From: an uncultured Ruminococcus sp.
GTDB lineage: Bacteria; Bacillota; Clostridia; Oscillospirales; Ruminococcaceae
Reading direction: 5' to 3'
Length of the DNA stretch: 64,000 bases
NCBI GenBank assembly: GCA_949291125.1
Contig: CASEUJ010000023.1
Span: forward strand, 1-64,000
Program-made: the position numbers and the translations under genes
Shown here: positions 8,554-17,366 of the stretch, one piece after another
How the letters are laid out: each line of letters begins with the position of its first letter
How positions within the stretch are numbered: the stretch's first letter is position 1
Notes under the pieces: generated by a model
Told to the model about the DNA's origin: nothing
The model's database searches: none
The model's input: the letters and a program-made list of their open reading frames with translations, nothing else

Positions 8554-9081
8554 TTAGTCGATGTAATAACATCTGCCTTCTTTTCGTGCTGCGGGCGCAG
8601 GCAGTTCACAATCGGCATATCCGAGCGCCAAATGTCCGATGCCAATATAGTCACCGGTGATACCAAGACGCTTTAGGATCGCTTTGCCGAAATCCGATTC
8701 CATCTCTTCTTTCGCACGGTGGATCCAGCATGAGCCAAGCCCCAGTGCATACGCAGCTGTTGACATGTTGGCAAGCGTTGTCGAGCCATCATAAATGGCA
8801 TTGGGCGCGGATTTATCTGCAATGACAAGTAAGATCACGGGTGCACCATAAAACGGATCAAATCCGGCATCCCAGCCGCCGATTTTGCGGTTTTCTTCGG
8901 CGATTGCATCGCGAAGCTCTCGATTTGTCACCGCGATAATTACCGGAGACTGTAATCCTCTTGCGCTGGGTGCATAGAGTCCGGCCTCGATCACCTGATC
9001 GATCAGTGCCTTTGGCACCATGTCCGGTTTGTACTTGCGAATGCTTCTTCTCTGTACCATAGCACGAATCACTTCATTCAT
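8554..9081 (-). CDS. Nitroreductase family protein
   Basis: This is a small FMN-dependent oxidoreductase of 175 aa. The N-terminal RRSIRKYK segment binds the FMN phosphate in this family, and the C-terminal half has the usual LGSCWIHRA and IGIGHLALGY blocks. The start at MNEVIRAM is backed by AGGAGG nine bases upstream; an ATG 30 bp earlier lacks one. It lies 49 bp downstream of hisC on the same strand and could be the last gene of that transcript. The substrate cannot be told from sequence; quinone, nitro-compound and flavin-reducing roles are all possible. Confidence 0.88.
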   Translation of the reverse strand: MNEVIRAMVQRRSIRKYKPDMVPKALIDQVIEAGLYAPSARGLQSPVIIAVTNRELRDAIAEENRKIGGWDAGFDPFYGAPVILLVIADKSAPNAIYDGSTTLANMSTAAYALGLGSCWIHRAKEEMESDFGKAILKRLGITGDYIGIGHLALGYADCELPAPAARKEGRCYYID

Positions 9082-9130
9082 AATAAAAAACCTCCTAAAA
9101 AATTGAATCAAATTGTCGTGTGGCGGAATC

Positions 9131-10198
9131 TTATATTCCTCTCTGTTTCAGATAATCGTTCAAAAACGAAAGCAATACATCCATCTGGGCATCCGTTCCG
9201 ATCGTGATCCGCAGATAATCCCGGATTCGTGGTGCATCAAACCACCGCACAAAAATATGTACTGCCCGGAGTGCTTCAAATAGTGCGTGTGCATCGAGCT
9301 TCGGGTGGGTCACGAATAAGAAGTTGCTCTTGGAGTCTGTGCATACAAACCCCATTTTTCGCAGTGCCGCTTTGGTGCGCTCGCGGGTTGTAATGATCTT
9401 TCCGGTCGTTTCTTTCAGATATGCCGCATCCTGTACCGCTGCCGCCCCTGCCGCGATCGCTGTGCGGTTCATTGTGTAGGAATTGAACGAATATTTCACA
9501 TCGTGTAGTGCTTGGATCAGTGTTGGCGAACCAATTGCAAAGCCAATGCGCATCCCCGCCATTGCACGCGATTTCGAGAATGTTTGCACCACCATGAGAT
9601 TTTCATACTTCGAGAGTAGCGACAGTGCCGACGGCGTGCCAAAGTCTACATATGCCTCATCCACGACCACAAGCGAATCCGGATTGTGCGTTAAGATTTG
9701 TTCGATTGATGCAAGCGGCATTGCAATGCCGGTCGGTGCATTCGGGTTTGGAAAGACTATTCCGCCATTGGGTTTTTCATAGTCCTTCGGGTCGATCTCA
9801 AAGTTGTCGTTCAGCGGTTGCACTGCATATGGGATTCTGAATAGATTGCACCAAACCGGATAAAATGCATAAGTGATGTCCGGGAACAGAACTGGCAGAT
9901 TGTCATTGAAAAATGTCAGGAAGATCATCGCAAGCACATCGTCTGAGCCGACTCCGGTGAATACTTGGCATTCCTCCACACCGTATGCCTTTGCAATCGC
10001 AGCATTGAGCGCATGTGCGGTTGGATCAGGATAAAGCCGCATCTGATCGGATTCGCTTTGTTTCAATGCCTGTTCTACCGCCGGAGAAGGCGGATAGGGG
10101 CACTCATTGGTATTGAGCTTGATCATATCGGGAAAGTCCGGCTGATCTCCCGGCACATATGGCACGACTTTCCGGATGTTTTGCATAAAACGTTTCAT
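9131..10198 (-). CDS. hisC: Histidinol-phosphate aminotransferase
   Basis: This PLP enzyme of histidine synthesis converts imidazole-acetol phosphate to histidinol phosphate, with glutamate as amino donor. The chain is 355 aa. The PLP Lys is Lys209 in TFSKSRAMAGMRIG, and KLNTNECPYPPSP near the N terminus and VVDEAYVDF are family signatures. The start at MKRFMQNIRK follows AAGGAGAA at 11-bp spacing, and the gene begins 22 bp after pncB, so the two are probably co-transcribed. Substrate assignment within the class I aminotransferases rests on overall similarity. A PHP-type phosphatase that could follow it in the pathway is encoded at 13786. Confidence 0.9.
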   Translation of the reverse strand: MKRFMQNIRKVVPYVPGDQPDFPDMIKLNTNECPYPPSPAVEQALKQSESDQMRLYPDPTAHALNAAIAKAYGVEECQVFTGVGSDDVLAMIFLTFFNDNLPVLFPDITYAFYPVWCNLFRIPYAVQPLNDNFEIDPKDYEKPNGGIVFPNPNAPTGIAMPLASIEQILTHNPDSLVVVDEAYVDFGTPSALSLLSKYENLMVVQTFSKSRAMAGMRIGFAIGSPTLIQALHDVKYSFNSYTMNRTAIAAGAAAVQDAAYLKETTGKIITTRERTKAALRKMGFVCTDSKSNFLFVTHPKLDAHALFEALRAVHIFVRWFDAPRIRDYLRITIGTDAQMDVLLSFLNDYLKQRGI

Positions 10199-10220
10199 AT
10201 CGATCCTGTTCTCCTTTAAG

Positions 10221-11621
10221 TTAAGATTCATGTGCACGCCAGAGCGCACGAGATTTTGCCGCAAGTGCCGGAGAGAGATGGATGGGATATTCGCCCGGTT
10301 CAGATAGCCGCAGCAGACGTTCCGGCAGAGTTTTCAGCTGCTTTGCAGCGTACTGTCTGGATTGCATCAGCGTTGGCATAGCTTGCACAGATGCACCACG
10401 ACGGACAACCGGCATCAGAAGTGGCTTTGCAGAGAGCGGGTCATCCGGATGAATGGAAAAGACCGATTCCATCGGTTCTCCTCTGCTTGCGATCCAGTCA
10501 CCGACACAAGTTCCATCCGATGCAAACTTTCGCCAAATCTGTTTTGGATCAGGCAAGGTGGACTTACTGTGCGTTTCGCCGCGCTTAAACTTCGGGATGA
10601 GTGTGCCATCCTTCTGTACCAGCGCTGCAAGCTTCATGACGCATCCCAATACCGGCTCTTGCTTTGCCGTAATAAGACGTTCGCCAACGCCATAGCCATC
10701 GATCGCTGCACCCTGTTTTTCAAGTGTCTGAATGCGGTATTCATCTAGCGCATTTGACGCAAAAATGCGACAGGTAGAGAGCCCTGCCTCATCAAGCATG
10801 TGCCGCGTTTCTTTTGACAGTGCCGCCAGATCTCCGGAATCCAGACGCACCGCAAATTCTGTAATGCCGCGCGGCAACAGCACTTCTTGGAAAGCACGGA
10901 TCGCGTGCGGCACACCGCTCTGACAAGTGTCATAGGTATCCACCAAAAGCGTTGCACGCTCCGGGCTGTGCTTACACCATGCGCAGAACGCAGCATATTC
11001 GCTTGAGAACTGTTGGACAAAGGCGTGACCCATCGTTCCCATGACAGGGATGTCATATGCTTGCTGTGCCGCCACGCAGGAAGTTCCAGCAAAGCCTGCC
11101 AGATACGCGGCACGTGCTCCCTCGATTGCAGCATCGACACCGTGCGCTCGTCTTGCGCCGAATTCCCAGAGCGGCTTTTCCTTAGCTGCACGCACCATGC
11201 GGCTTGCTTTTGTGGCGATCAATGTTGCATACCCTAGCTTCTGGATCAGCCGTGTTTCCAGAAGGTATGCGACCGGAAGCGGCACACGGAGCTGTAAAAT
11301 CGGTTCGCCGGGGAAGATCGGCGTGCCCTCCGCGACTGCATAGACGTCGCCGGAGAAGCGTAGACAGCGCAGATATTCCAGAAAAGAGGCCTCAAAACCG
11401 CCTTGTTTTCGCAGGAATGCCAGTGTTTCTTCATCGAAAGAAAACCGGGCAAGTTCCTGTAACACCGGTTCTAATCCTGCTGCAATGGCAAAGCCGCCAT
11501 GTTCTGGGATACGCCGGAAAAAGATCTCAAACCAACCATACCGATCGCCCATGCCACATTGCAGTGTTTGCTGTGCCATATATAGCCCATAGGCATCGCA
11601 GAAAAGACGGGAATTTATCAT
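10221..11621 (-). CDS. pncB: Nicotinate phosphoribosyltransferase
   Basis: This enzyme joins nicotinate and PRPP to give nicotinate mononucleotide, the committed step of the Preiss-Handler salvage route. At 466 aa it has the family blocks EFGARRAHG, GTSCVAAQ, GTMGHAFVQ, VDTYDT and FAVRLDSGDL, which form the substrate pocket of the type II phosphoribosyltransferase barrel. It starts 12 bp after pncA, so nicotinamide deamidation and nicotinate capture are made from one transcript. Confidence 0.95.
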   Translation of the reverse strand: MINSRLFCDAYGLYMAQQTLQCGMGDRYGWFEIFFRRIPEHGGFAIAAGLEPVLQELARFSFDEETLAFLRKQGGFEASFLEYLRCLRFSGDVYAVAEGTPIFPGEPILQLRVPLPVAYLLETRLIQKLGYATLIATKASRMVRAAKEKPLWEFGARRAHGVDAAIEGARAAYLAGFAGTSCVAAQQAYDIPVMGTMGHAFVQQFSSEYAAFCAWCKHSPERATLLVDTYDTCQSGVPHAIRAFQEVLLPRGITEFAVRLDSGDLAALSKETRHMLDEAGLSTCRIFASNALDEYRIQTLEKQGAAIDGYGVGERLITAKQEPVLGCVMKLAALVQKDGTLIPKFKRGETHSKSTLPDPKQIWRKFASDGTCVGDWIASRGEPMESVFSIHPDDPLSAKPLLMPVVRRGASVQAMPTLMQSRQYAAKQLKTLPERLLRLSEPGEYPIHLSPALAAKSRALWRAHES

Positions 11622-11633
11622 GATCTTCTTTGT

Positions 11634-12167
11634 TCACCGCCCTCTGTCCGTTGTACGGATCTGCAGCCCTTCTAAGACCTTCAACGCCGCCGTGTGTAGT
11701 CCTGCATCCGGCGATGCCACGCAGCGGCTGTCAACGAGGATCTCTGTTTCCGGCAGCGCGGCTTGTGCTAACACTGCGTTGGAAAGCACGCAGACATGCG
11801 TCACAACTCCTACAAGTTCCACTACTTCAAACTGTTGTCGCCGCAGCCAATCGAACAATTCCGGAGAACCGTAGGCGTGTTTGATAAAGCAGCGATCTTG
11901 CGGCTGTTTCAGCTGTGCCACCTTCCCGTAAAGCTGTGCGCCTGCGCTTTCTTTGCAGCAATGCAGTGTCGGTATGCCCTTTCCTTCACGCGAAAGCGGA
12001 TAAGTTTCACCATCATGTTCATCAAGTGTGAATACAACTGTTTCTCCGCATGCATGATACTGCATAATTTTCTCGGCGATCGGACGTTCCAGTCGCAGCG
12101 CTGCCGGAAAGCCGAGTGTTCCCGTTACAAAATCTACCTGATAATCAACCACGATCAGACATCGCAT
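11634..12167 (-). CDS. pncA: Nicotinamidase (isochorismatase-like)
   Basis: This enzyme hydrolyses nicotinamide to nicotinate and ammonia. The catalytic triad of the family is visible as Asp8 (VVDYQVDF), Lys96 and Cys126 (THVCVLSN), and Asp49/His51 in TLDEHDG are likely metal ligands. At 177 aa it is close to the usual length. The ribosome site GAGGA is six bases upstream. It is first in a pncA-pncB-hisC run and supplies the substrate of PncB. Confidence 0.93.
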   Translation of the reverse strand: MRCLIVVDYQVDFVTGTLGFPAALRLERPIAEKIMQYHACGETVVFTLDEHDGETYPLSREGKGIPTLHCCKESAGAQLYGKVAQLKQPQDRCFIKHAYGSPELFDWLRRQQFEVVELVGVVTHVCVLSNAVLAQAALPETEILVDSRCVASPDAGLHTAALKVLEGLQIRTTDRGR

Positions 12168-12276
12168 CTGTCATCCTCGCTCCATTCCATTATGATTTTT
12201 CTTACAGATAGGATGACACAAAACAGGGGATTTATACGCGCTGATCAGACGGCATATGTGGCTATATTTTTTTGTT

Positions 12277-13455
12277 TTAAGACAAGACGCCGCCGCACGA
12301 ACCGCAGAATTTACTACCTTCTGTGACCGGTGCACCGCAGTGTGGACAAGTTGTACCGGCAGAAGGGGCATTGTCCACCTCTGCATGTGCTTGTACAGTT
12401 TCCTTCTGTGGTTCAAACGGCTGATAGGTAAATGCTGTGGTCGGTTCTGTGTCTGGCTCTTGCGGTGTTTCCGCTGGCTCTGCCGATGTCGCTGTTGATG
12501 CTGGTTCGGAAGCTTGCACACTGGAGTCGGAAACGACACGTTTGGATTTTGCGACGCCGTTTGCGCAGATACCGATCGAGGCGATCAATGCCCCACCAAG
12601 TGTATAGGCAAGGCTTGGCCAGATCATGGGAACAAGCAAAACCGGCAGCGAATCGATCGCAAACGACAGCGTCGGAATTGCGTCGAGCACCGTCACCAGA
12701 AGCAGCAGAATTCCGCATGAGAGCAGCGCCAGTGCATTTGGGAGCACCACAGCAACACCATAACCGGTGAGCATTTTACCCTTACGCCAATGTCCCTTGA
12801 CTGCAAAAATAATCCAGAGCACAAAGAGCAAAAGGGTAAGCGTACCGGCAGTGATCACGCCCGGAAGCGTACAGAAAAAGCGGATCATCACCTTTCCGAT
12901 GCCTGTGCCGACAATTTGATGCATTTCATTATTCCACTCCGGAATGTCCTCGCCGGTTGCCCAGAGGAAATAGCTGCGGTCCTCTTTCAAAAAAGTCACG
13001 CCGGTTTCCTGAGAAAGGCTGTTCTGTTGCATGGCATCGGCAAGCTTTTCCGCATCGAGCATCGGCAGATCATTTGTTTCGCGCATCAGGTATTGTCCGA
13101 GATCCGTGCAGTATGCCGTGAACACACCTTTCACTGCATCGTTTCGCAGCGCCGCCTGTGCAAACTCTGGCGTCAGATTCGGCGCACCTTCCATATACCA
13201 GCGATAGACCCAACTGCCGAGATCCTGCCGCACACCATCATCGGTAAGTTGTACAGCAGACAGATCGGTGCGATCGATTGTCTTTGTTAGACTGTTTTGT
13301 GAAAACGTAAGATAGAGCGTACTGCTGCACAATAGTACAGATGCCATTAGGAATGTTAGGATAAAAAATACAATTGATCCGATTGCTGCACCAGCGCCTG
13401 GCTTTTTCGAAGCTTCCGCCTTCTGTTCCGATGTACGGCTTTGTTTTTTTGCCAT
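12277..13455 (-). CDS. Membrane protein with C-terminal zinc ribbon, 392 aa
   Basis: The N terminus is cytosolic and charged. It is followed by a membrane segment at about 20-45, an extracellular region of about 150 residues, and three further hydrophobic segments between about 195 and 310. The C-terminal tail is Pro/Glu/Thr-rich and ends in a zinc ribbon with two CxxC pairs (CPHCGAPV and CGSCGG). Zinc-ribbon membrane proteins of this build are common in Clostridia and mostly uncharacterised. The start at MAKKQSRT follows GGAGG. It has its own promoter and appears monocistronic. No function is assigned. Confidence 0.8.
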   Translation of the reverse strand: MAKKQSRTSEQKAEASKKPGAGAAIGSIVFFILTFLMASVLLCSSTLYLTFSQNSLTKTIDRTDLSAVQLTDDGVRQDLGSWVYRWYMEGAPNLTPEFAQAALRNDAVKGVFTAYCTDLGQYLMRETNDLPMLDAEKLADAMQQNSLSQETGVTFLKEDRSYFLWATGEDIPEWNNEMHQIVGTGIGKVMIRFFCTLPGVITAGTLTLLLFVLWIIFAVKGHWRKGKMLTGYGVAVVLPNALALLSCGILLLLVTVLDAIPTLSFAIDSLPVLLVPMIWPSLAYTLGGALIASIGICANGVAKSKRVVSDSSVQASEPASTATSAEPAETPQEPDTEPTTAFTYQPFEPQKETVQAHAEVDNAPSAGTTCPHCGAPVTEGSKFCGSCGGVLS

Positions 13456-13528
13456 AATCATATCCTCCATTTGGGTCAGATGCGCCGGGTCATTGCGGCG
13501 CACGAGTTTTCAAAAGTTTCTGTTATCT

Positions 13529-13557
13529 ATTATACCATTCATTTGACTGTGCGTCAA
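13529..13557 (-). promoter_or_regulatory. Promoter of the zinc-ribbon membrane protein gene
   Basis: On the minus strand TTGACG (13557-13552) and TATAAT (13534-13529) have a 17-bp spacer, about 75 bp upstream of the start codon. Confidence 0.8.
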
Positions 13558-13646
13558 GAATAACACTTGCCGCGATGGTAGAAAAATTCGCGAAAATGCT
13601 GTAAGCGTTCGTGTAATCCGTTTACTCAGGTTTCACAAACACCGCC

Positions 13647-13675
13647 TTGCAATTTTACACATACTATGCTATAAT
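13647..13675 (+). promoter_or_regulatory. Promoter of the PHP phosphatase gene
   Basis: TTGCAA (13647-13652) and TATAAT (13670-13675) are spaced by 17 bp. The leader of about 105 nt contains a small palindromic hairpin (GGCATG with CATGCC) of unknown meaning. Confidence 0.75.
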
Positions 13676-13785
13676 ACAAACCAACAAATCCGGGTGGCAT
13701 GGATCATGCCATGCTTAATGATCCTGCACATGCTTTCGCGCGGGATCAGTTGCCCCTTGACTTTTCTGAAAGGAGAATTTTTCAT

Positions 13786-14556
13786 ATGATCGTAAATTAT
13801 CACACGCATACGACACGCTGTCAGCATGCCTTTGGTGAAGACAAAGAATATGTGGAAGCAGCAATCCTGGCGGGCATACAGGTGCTTGGATTTTCTGACC
13901 ATTGCCCTTGGGTTTTTCCCGATGGATTTATCTCTGATATGCGCATGCGTCCGGAAGAGATTGATGGTTATTTCTATTCCCTTGAATCGCTGCGGCGTGA
14001 ATATGCGCGCGACATCACCATTTATATTGGCTTTGAGTCAGAGTATCTGCCCGATCTTATCGAAGAACAAAACCATCTGCTTGCTCAGTATCCTGTGGAT
14101 TATATGATCCTTGGGGAACATTTTCTGGCAAGCGAAATGTGCTCGCCCTACACCGGACGCCCGAACGATTCTGAACAGATGCTGATCCAGTATGTTGACA
14201 CCGTTATCGCTGGTATGGAAACCGGCAAGTACCTCTACACGGCACATCCCGATTTATTCGATTTTACAGGAGATAATGTGATTTACCACCGGGAATATCT
14301 GCGGCTGTGCCAATATCTGAAGGCACATGACATTCCGGTTGAAATCAATCTTCTTGGCATCGCAGATCACCGGCATTATACCTCTGAACGTTTTCTGCGG
14401 ATTGCACAAGAGGCCGGAAACAGCGTAATCATTAGCTGTGATGCTCATTCGCCGCAGCAGCTGATGCCGAATGAAGCAAGTGCATGGGCAGAACGCTTGG
14501 CAAAGAAGCTTTCACTTCCGATTTTAGATTTTTTGCCTGGACTTGAGCCAAAATAG
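13786..14556 (+). CDS. PHP-domain phosphatase, probably histidinol-phosphatase
   Basis: The 256-aa chain starts MIVNYHTHTTRCQHA, where the HxH pair and the following metal ligands define the PHP fold. Further motifs are GFSDHCPW, GFESEYLP, HPDLFDF and a late SCDAHSPQQL with Asp and His. The HisK/HisJ type removes phosphate from histidinol phosphate, the step after HisC; other PHP hydrolases share the fold, so the substrate is inferred. AAAGGAG is eight bases upstream of the chosen ATG, whereas the longer frame runs through the leader. Confidence 0.83.
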   Translation: MIVNYHTHTTRCQHAFGEDKEYVEAAILAGIQVLGFSDHCPWVFPDGFISDMRMRPEEIDGYFYSLESLRREYARDITIYIGFESEYLPDLIEEQNHLLAQYPVDYMILGEHFLASEMCSPYTGRPNDSEQMLIQYVDTVIAGMETGKYLYTAHPDLFDFTGDNVIYHREYLRLCQYLKAHDIPVEINLLGIADHRHYTSERFLRIAQEAGNSVIISCDAHSPQQLMPNEASAWAERLAKKLSLPILDFLPGLEPK

Positions 14557-14607
14557 TGAGCTTATCACACGAAAAGGGCTCCTCTGAAGATAATCACACC
14601 ATAATGT

Positions 14608-14646
14608 AACCCCGTCCGGCTGTGTCGGACGGGGTTTCCGTTTTTT
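14608..14646 (+). terminator. Strong intrinsic terminator
   Basis: AACCCCGTCCG pairs perfectly with CGGACGGGGTT around a 7-nt loop, and a T-rich tail follows (TTCCGTTTTTT). It ends the PHP phosphatase transcript. The serA stop codon faces it 19 bp away, where the tail is poorer. Confidence 0.9.
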
Positions 14647-14664
14647 GTTAATTTCAAAGTGTGT

Positions 14665-15822
14665 TTACGCACCGATCACACGCACATTTAAAACACCATC
14701 GATTGCGTGCAGTGCTGCCGTCATATCTTCTGTTACTCCATCTACATCGAGGATCGTATAGGCGTAGTCCTTCTTGCTGGCGTTTACCATATTCTCAATA
14801 TTGGCGCCGGCATTGCCGATGACTGATGTCATAGACGAGATCATCGTCGGGATATTGCGGTGGATGACGCAGACTTTGGTATATACGGCATCGAGCTTTG
14901 CATTCGGCAGGTTGACGCTGTTGCGGATTTCTCCGCGCTCTAAATATGCCCTCAGCTCATCTGCCGCCATGCTGGCGCAGTTGTCCTCACTCTCCGGTGT
15001 GGACGCACCCAAGTGCGGTGTGGCAATGACGCCTTCTGCATGACAGGTTTTGTCATTGGGAAAGTCGGTGCAGTAGTAAGAAACCTTACCGCTTTCGATG
15101 GCGGCTAAAATATCATCATCGTTGACCAGCTCACCACGGGCATAATTGAGCACGCGCACGCCGTCCTTCATCTTATTTAGGGTTTCGGCGTTGATCATAC
15201 CCTTCGTTTCTGCGTTATAGGGCACATGGATGGTCAGATAGTCTGCCTTCGCAAAGACCTGATCTTGCGTTTCTACCACAATAACTGCAGGGTCAAGACG
15301 CAACGCCGCCCCCACCGAAAGGAACGGGTCTGTGCCGACTACCTTCATACCAAGGGATACTGCCATATTGGCCACCAGCGCACCGATGGCGCCCAGACCG
15401 ATGATACCCAGTGTCTTTCCCTGGATCTCCGGTCCTGAAAACTGGCTTTTGCCCTTTTCCACCAGCTTGCCGATGCCATCTTGCCCGGCAAGAGAAGCAG
15501 ACCATTGTATAGCCGCTGGGATTTTCCGGGATGAAAGCAGAAGACCGGTCAGTACCAGCTCTTTTACGGCATTGGCATTTGCGCCTGGTGTATTGAATAC
15601 ACAGATACCCGCTTCACTGCACCGGTCGACGGGAATATTATTGACGCCGGCACCGGCACGTGCGATTGCCTTCAGGTTATCGCCAAAAGGCATATCATGA
15701 AGCGCAGCGCTGCGCACCAGAATTGCATCTGGGTTTTCGGCGGCGTCAGTCACAGTATAGTTTTCTCCAAAGCGGTCAAGACCTGCTTTTGAGATCTTAT
15801 TGAATGTCTGAATGGTATACAT
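14665..15822 (-). CDS. serA: D-3-phosphoglycerate dehydrogenase
   Basis: This is the first step of serine synthesis, oxidation of 3-phosphoglycerate to 3-phosphohydroxypyruvate with NAD+. The 385-aa chain has the substrate domain (ARAGAGVNNIPVDR), the Rossmann motif GLGAIGALVANMA, the catalytic Arg/Glu/His region (NYARGELVND, HLGASTPESEDN) and a C-terminal ACT domain (about 315-385), the usual site of serine feedback. It lacks the extra intervening domain of the long form. The start at MYTIQTFNK follows AAAGGACAG. It lies 19 bp after serC in one operon. Confidence 0.96.
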   Translation of the reverse strand: MYTIQTFNKISKAGLDRFGENYTVTDAAENPDAILVRSAALHDMPFGDNLKAIARAGAGVNNIPVDRCSEAGICVFNTPGANANAVKELVLTGLLLSSRKIPAAIQWSASLAGQDGIGKLVEKGKSQFSGPEIQGKTLGIIGLGAIGALVANMAVSLGMKVVGTDPFLSVGAALRLDPAVIVVETQDQVFAKADYLTIHVPYNAETKGMINAETLNKMKDGVRVLNYARGELVNDDDILAAIESGKVSYYCTDFPNDKTCHAEGVIATPHLGASTPESEDNCASMAADELRAYLERGEIRNSVNLPNAKLDAVYTKVCVIHRNIPTMISSMTSVIGNAGANIENMVNASKKDYAYTILDVDGVTEDMTAALHAIDGVLNVRVIGA

Positions 15823-15841
15823 ATCTTTTGCTGTCCTTTCC

Positions 15842-16927
15842 TTATGCGTTGTCTTCCTCAAATTGGCGCATGAATTCCACCAGCTTTTTGACGCCCTCGA
15901 TCGGCATTGCGTTATAGATCGATGCACGCATGCCGCCGACGGTACGGTGCCCTTTGAGGTTGACAAAGCCTGCTGCCGCTGCTTCCTTCACAAACTTTGC
16001 GTCTAGTTCCTTATCGCCGGTCACAAATGGTACGTTCATCAGCGATCGGTCTTCTTTGCGCACGGTGCCGCGGAACAGTTTACTCTCGTCCAGGAAATCG
16101 TAGAGGATTTTCGCCTTCTTCTCGTTGTGCTTCTGCATTGCCTCTAAGCCGCCCATTTTCTTAATCCACTGGAACACCTTGCCGCAGATATAGATGCCAT
16201 AGCAGGGCGGTGTGTTGTACAGAGAACCTGCGTCCGCCTGTGTTTTCCAGTTGAGCATTGTGGGGGTGTTTTCCACTGCCGGTGTTTCCGGGATGAGATC
16301 CTCGCGGACAATCACGATCACTACGCCAGCCGGACCAATGTTTTTTTGTACGCCACCATAAATCACGCCATACTTGGTCACATCGATCGGTTCGCTCAGG
16401 AAACAGGACGAAACGTCTGCCACAAGCGGTTTTCCCTTGGTGTTCGGCAATGTCTTAAACTTTGTACCATAGATGGTATTATTTTCGCAGATGTAAACGT
16501 AGTCTGCATCTACGTCAATGGGAAGATCAGAGCAATCCGGGATATAGGAGAAAGTCTTATCTTCTGAAGATGCGATCTTTACTGCATTTCCGTACTTTTG
16601 TGCCTCTTGATATGCCTTCTTTGCCCACTGACCCGTGACGATATAGTCCGCAACGCCATGTTTCATCAGGTTCATCGGAATCGCCGCAAACTGCTGTGAT
16701 GCACCGCCCTGTAAAAACAGAACCTTGTAATTATCGGGAATACCCATCAGATCCCGCAGATCCTGTTCTGCGGTTTTGATAATGGTATCAAACGCAGCGC
16801 TGCGATGACTCATTTCCATCACGGACATGCCTGTGCCGCGATAATCGAGCATTTCTGCCGCTGCCTCTTGCAGGACTTCTTCCGGCAGCACTGCCGGGCC
16901 CGCACTGAAATTATATACTCTATGCAT
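15842..16927 (-). CDS. serC: Phosphoserine aminotransferase
   Basis: This PLP enzyme converts 3-phosphohydroxypyruvate and glutamate to phosphoserine. The 361-aa chain begins MHRVYNFSAGPAVLP, the family hallmark. It carries FLQGGASQQF, the phosphate-binding HRSAAFD segment and the PLP Lys in GGVQKNIGPAG. The ribosome site GGAGGG is close to the ATG. It is the first gene of serC-serA; no phosphoserine phosphatase (serB) is in the window. Confidence 0.97.
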   Translation of the reverse strand: MHRVYNFSAGPAVLPEEVLQEAAAEMLDYRGTGMSVMEMSHRSAAFDTIIKTAEQDLRDLMGIPDNYKVLFLQGGASQQFAAIPMNLMKHGVADYIVTGQWAKKAYQEAQKYGNAVKIASSEDKTFSYIPDCSDLPIDVDADYVYICENNTIYGTKFKTLPNTKGKPLVADVSSCFLSEPIDVTKYGVIYGGVQKNIGPAGVVIVIVREDLIPETPAVENTPTMLNWKTQADAGSLYNTPPCYGIYICGKVFQWIKKMGGLEAMQKHNEKKAKILYDFLDESKLFRGTVRKEDRSLMNVPFVTGDKELDAKFVKEAAAAGFVNLKGHRTVGGMRASIYNAMPIEGVKKLVEFMRQFEEDNA

Positions 16928-17015
16928 AAATCAAAACCCTCCTGCAAACTGGCCGTGTACGCCGGTACATGGCTGGGTCTGCGAAAAATTCTCGTTTTTA
17001 GAAACGGTACTTTTT

Positions 17016-17044
17016 ATTATACGCTTTTTTTGCAGGAATGTCAA
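17016..17044 (-). promoter_or_regulatory. Promoter of serC-serA
   Basis: On the minus strand TTGACA (17044-17039) and TATAAT (17021-17016), with a 17-bp spacer, both match consensus exactly. The leader of about 80 nt has a hairpin at 16952-16973 (GCCGTGTAC with GTACATGGC). A 16-bp conserved site sits 20 bp upstream of the -35. Confidence 0.9.
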
Positions 17045-17064
17045 GGATTTTCCAGAATTGGATC

Positions 17065-17203
17065 AGGGCTCACGCATGAAGGGCATTTTGTATGAAAAAT
17101 CCATTTGAAAATTTAACTTATGCCTGATTAGTTCGGTGAAAAGAACTGGGAATAGCAATACAACGATATATTTGTGCATTTTGTATGTTCATGCGTAAGC
17201 CCT
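17065..17203. promoter_or_regulatory. Paired 16-bp sites between the divergent serC and aconitase promoters
   Basis: AGGGCTCACGCATGAA at 17065-17080 is the reverse complement, with one mismatch, of TTCATGCGTAAGCCCT at 17188-17203. Each copy points the same way relative to its own promoter and ends exactly 20 bp before that promoter's -35 box, putting its centre near -64 from the predicted start. A 12-bp direct repeat (GCATTTTGTATG at 17083-17094 and 17176-17187) flanks the sites on the inner side. This fits binding sites for a shared upstream regulator. The alternative is a 139-bp insertion with terminal inverted repeats, which the symmetrical spacing makes less likely. The rest of 16928-17366 holds only the two promoters and leaders. 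Confidence 0.6.
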
Positions 17204-17223
17204 AGACTGTGCCAAATGTACCC

Positions 17224-17253
17224 TTGACAAATATGTCTGATATTTGCTATAAT
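17224..17253 (+). promoter_or_regulatory. Promoter of the aconitase gene
   Basis: TTGACA (17224-17229) and TATAAT (17248-17253) have an 18-bp spacer. The transcript would carry a leader of about 105 nt before the ATG at 17367. Confidence 0.88.
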
Positions 17254-17366
17254 ATTGAGGTATGAAATGCGTAGAAGCATCGCATTGTTGCTTTACGCGG
17301 CGTATTTTCTGTGTTGTTATCGCGTTTTGTAAGGACACAGAGCGATTTACGAAAGGAATGATGGAC

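Noticed and set aside
16950..16975. Riboswitch in the serC leader
   Set aside because: Only one short hairpin in an 80-nt leader; no match to a known motif and no expression platform.
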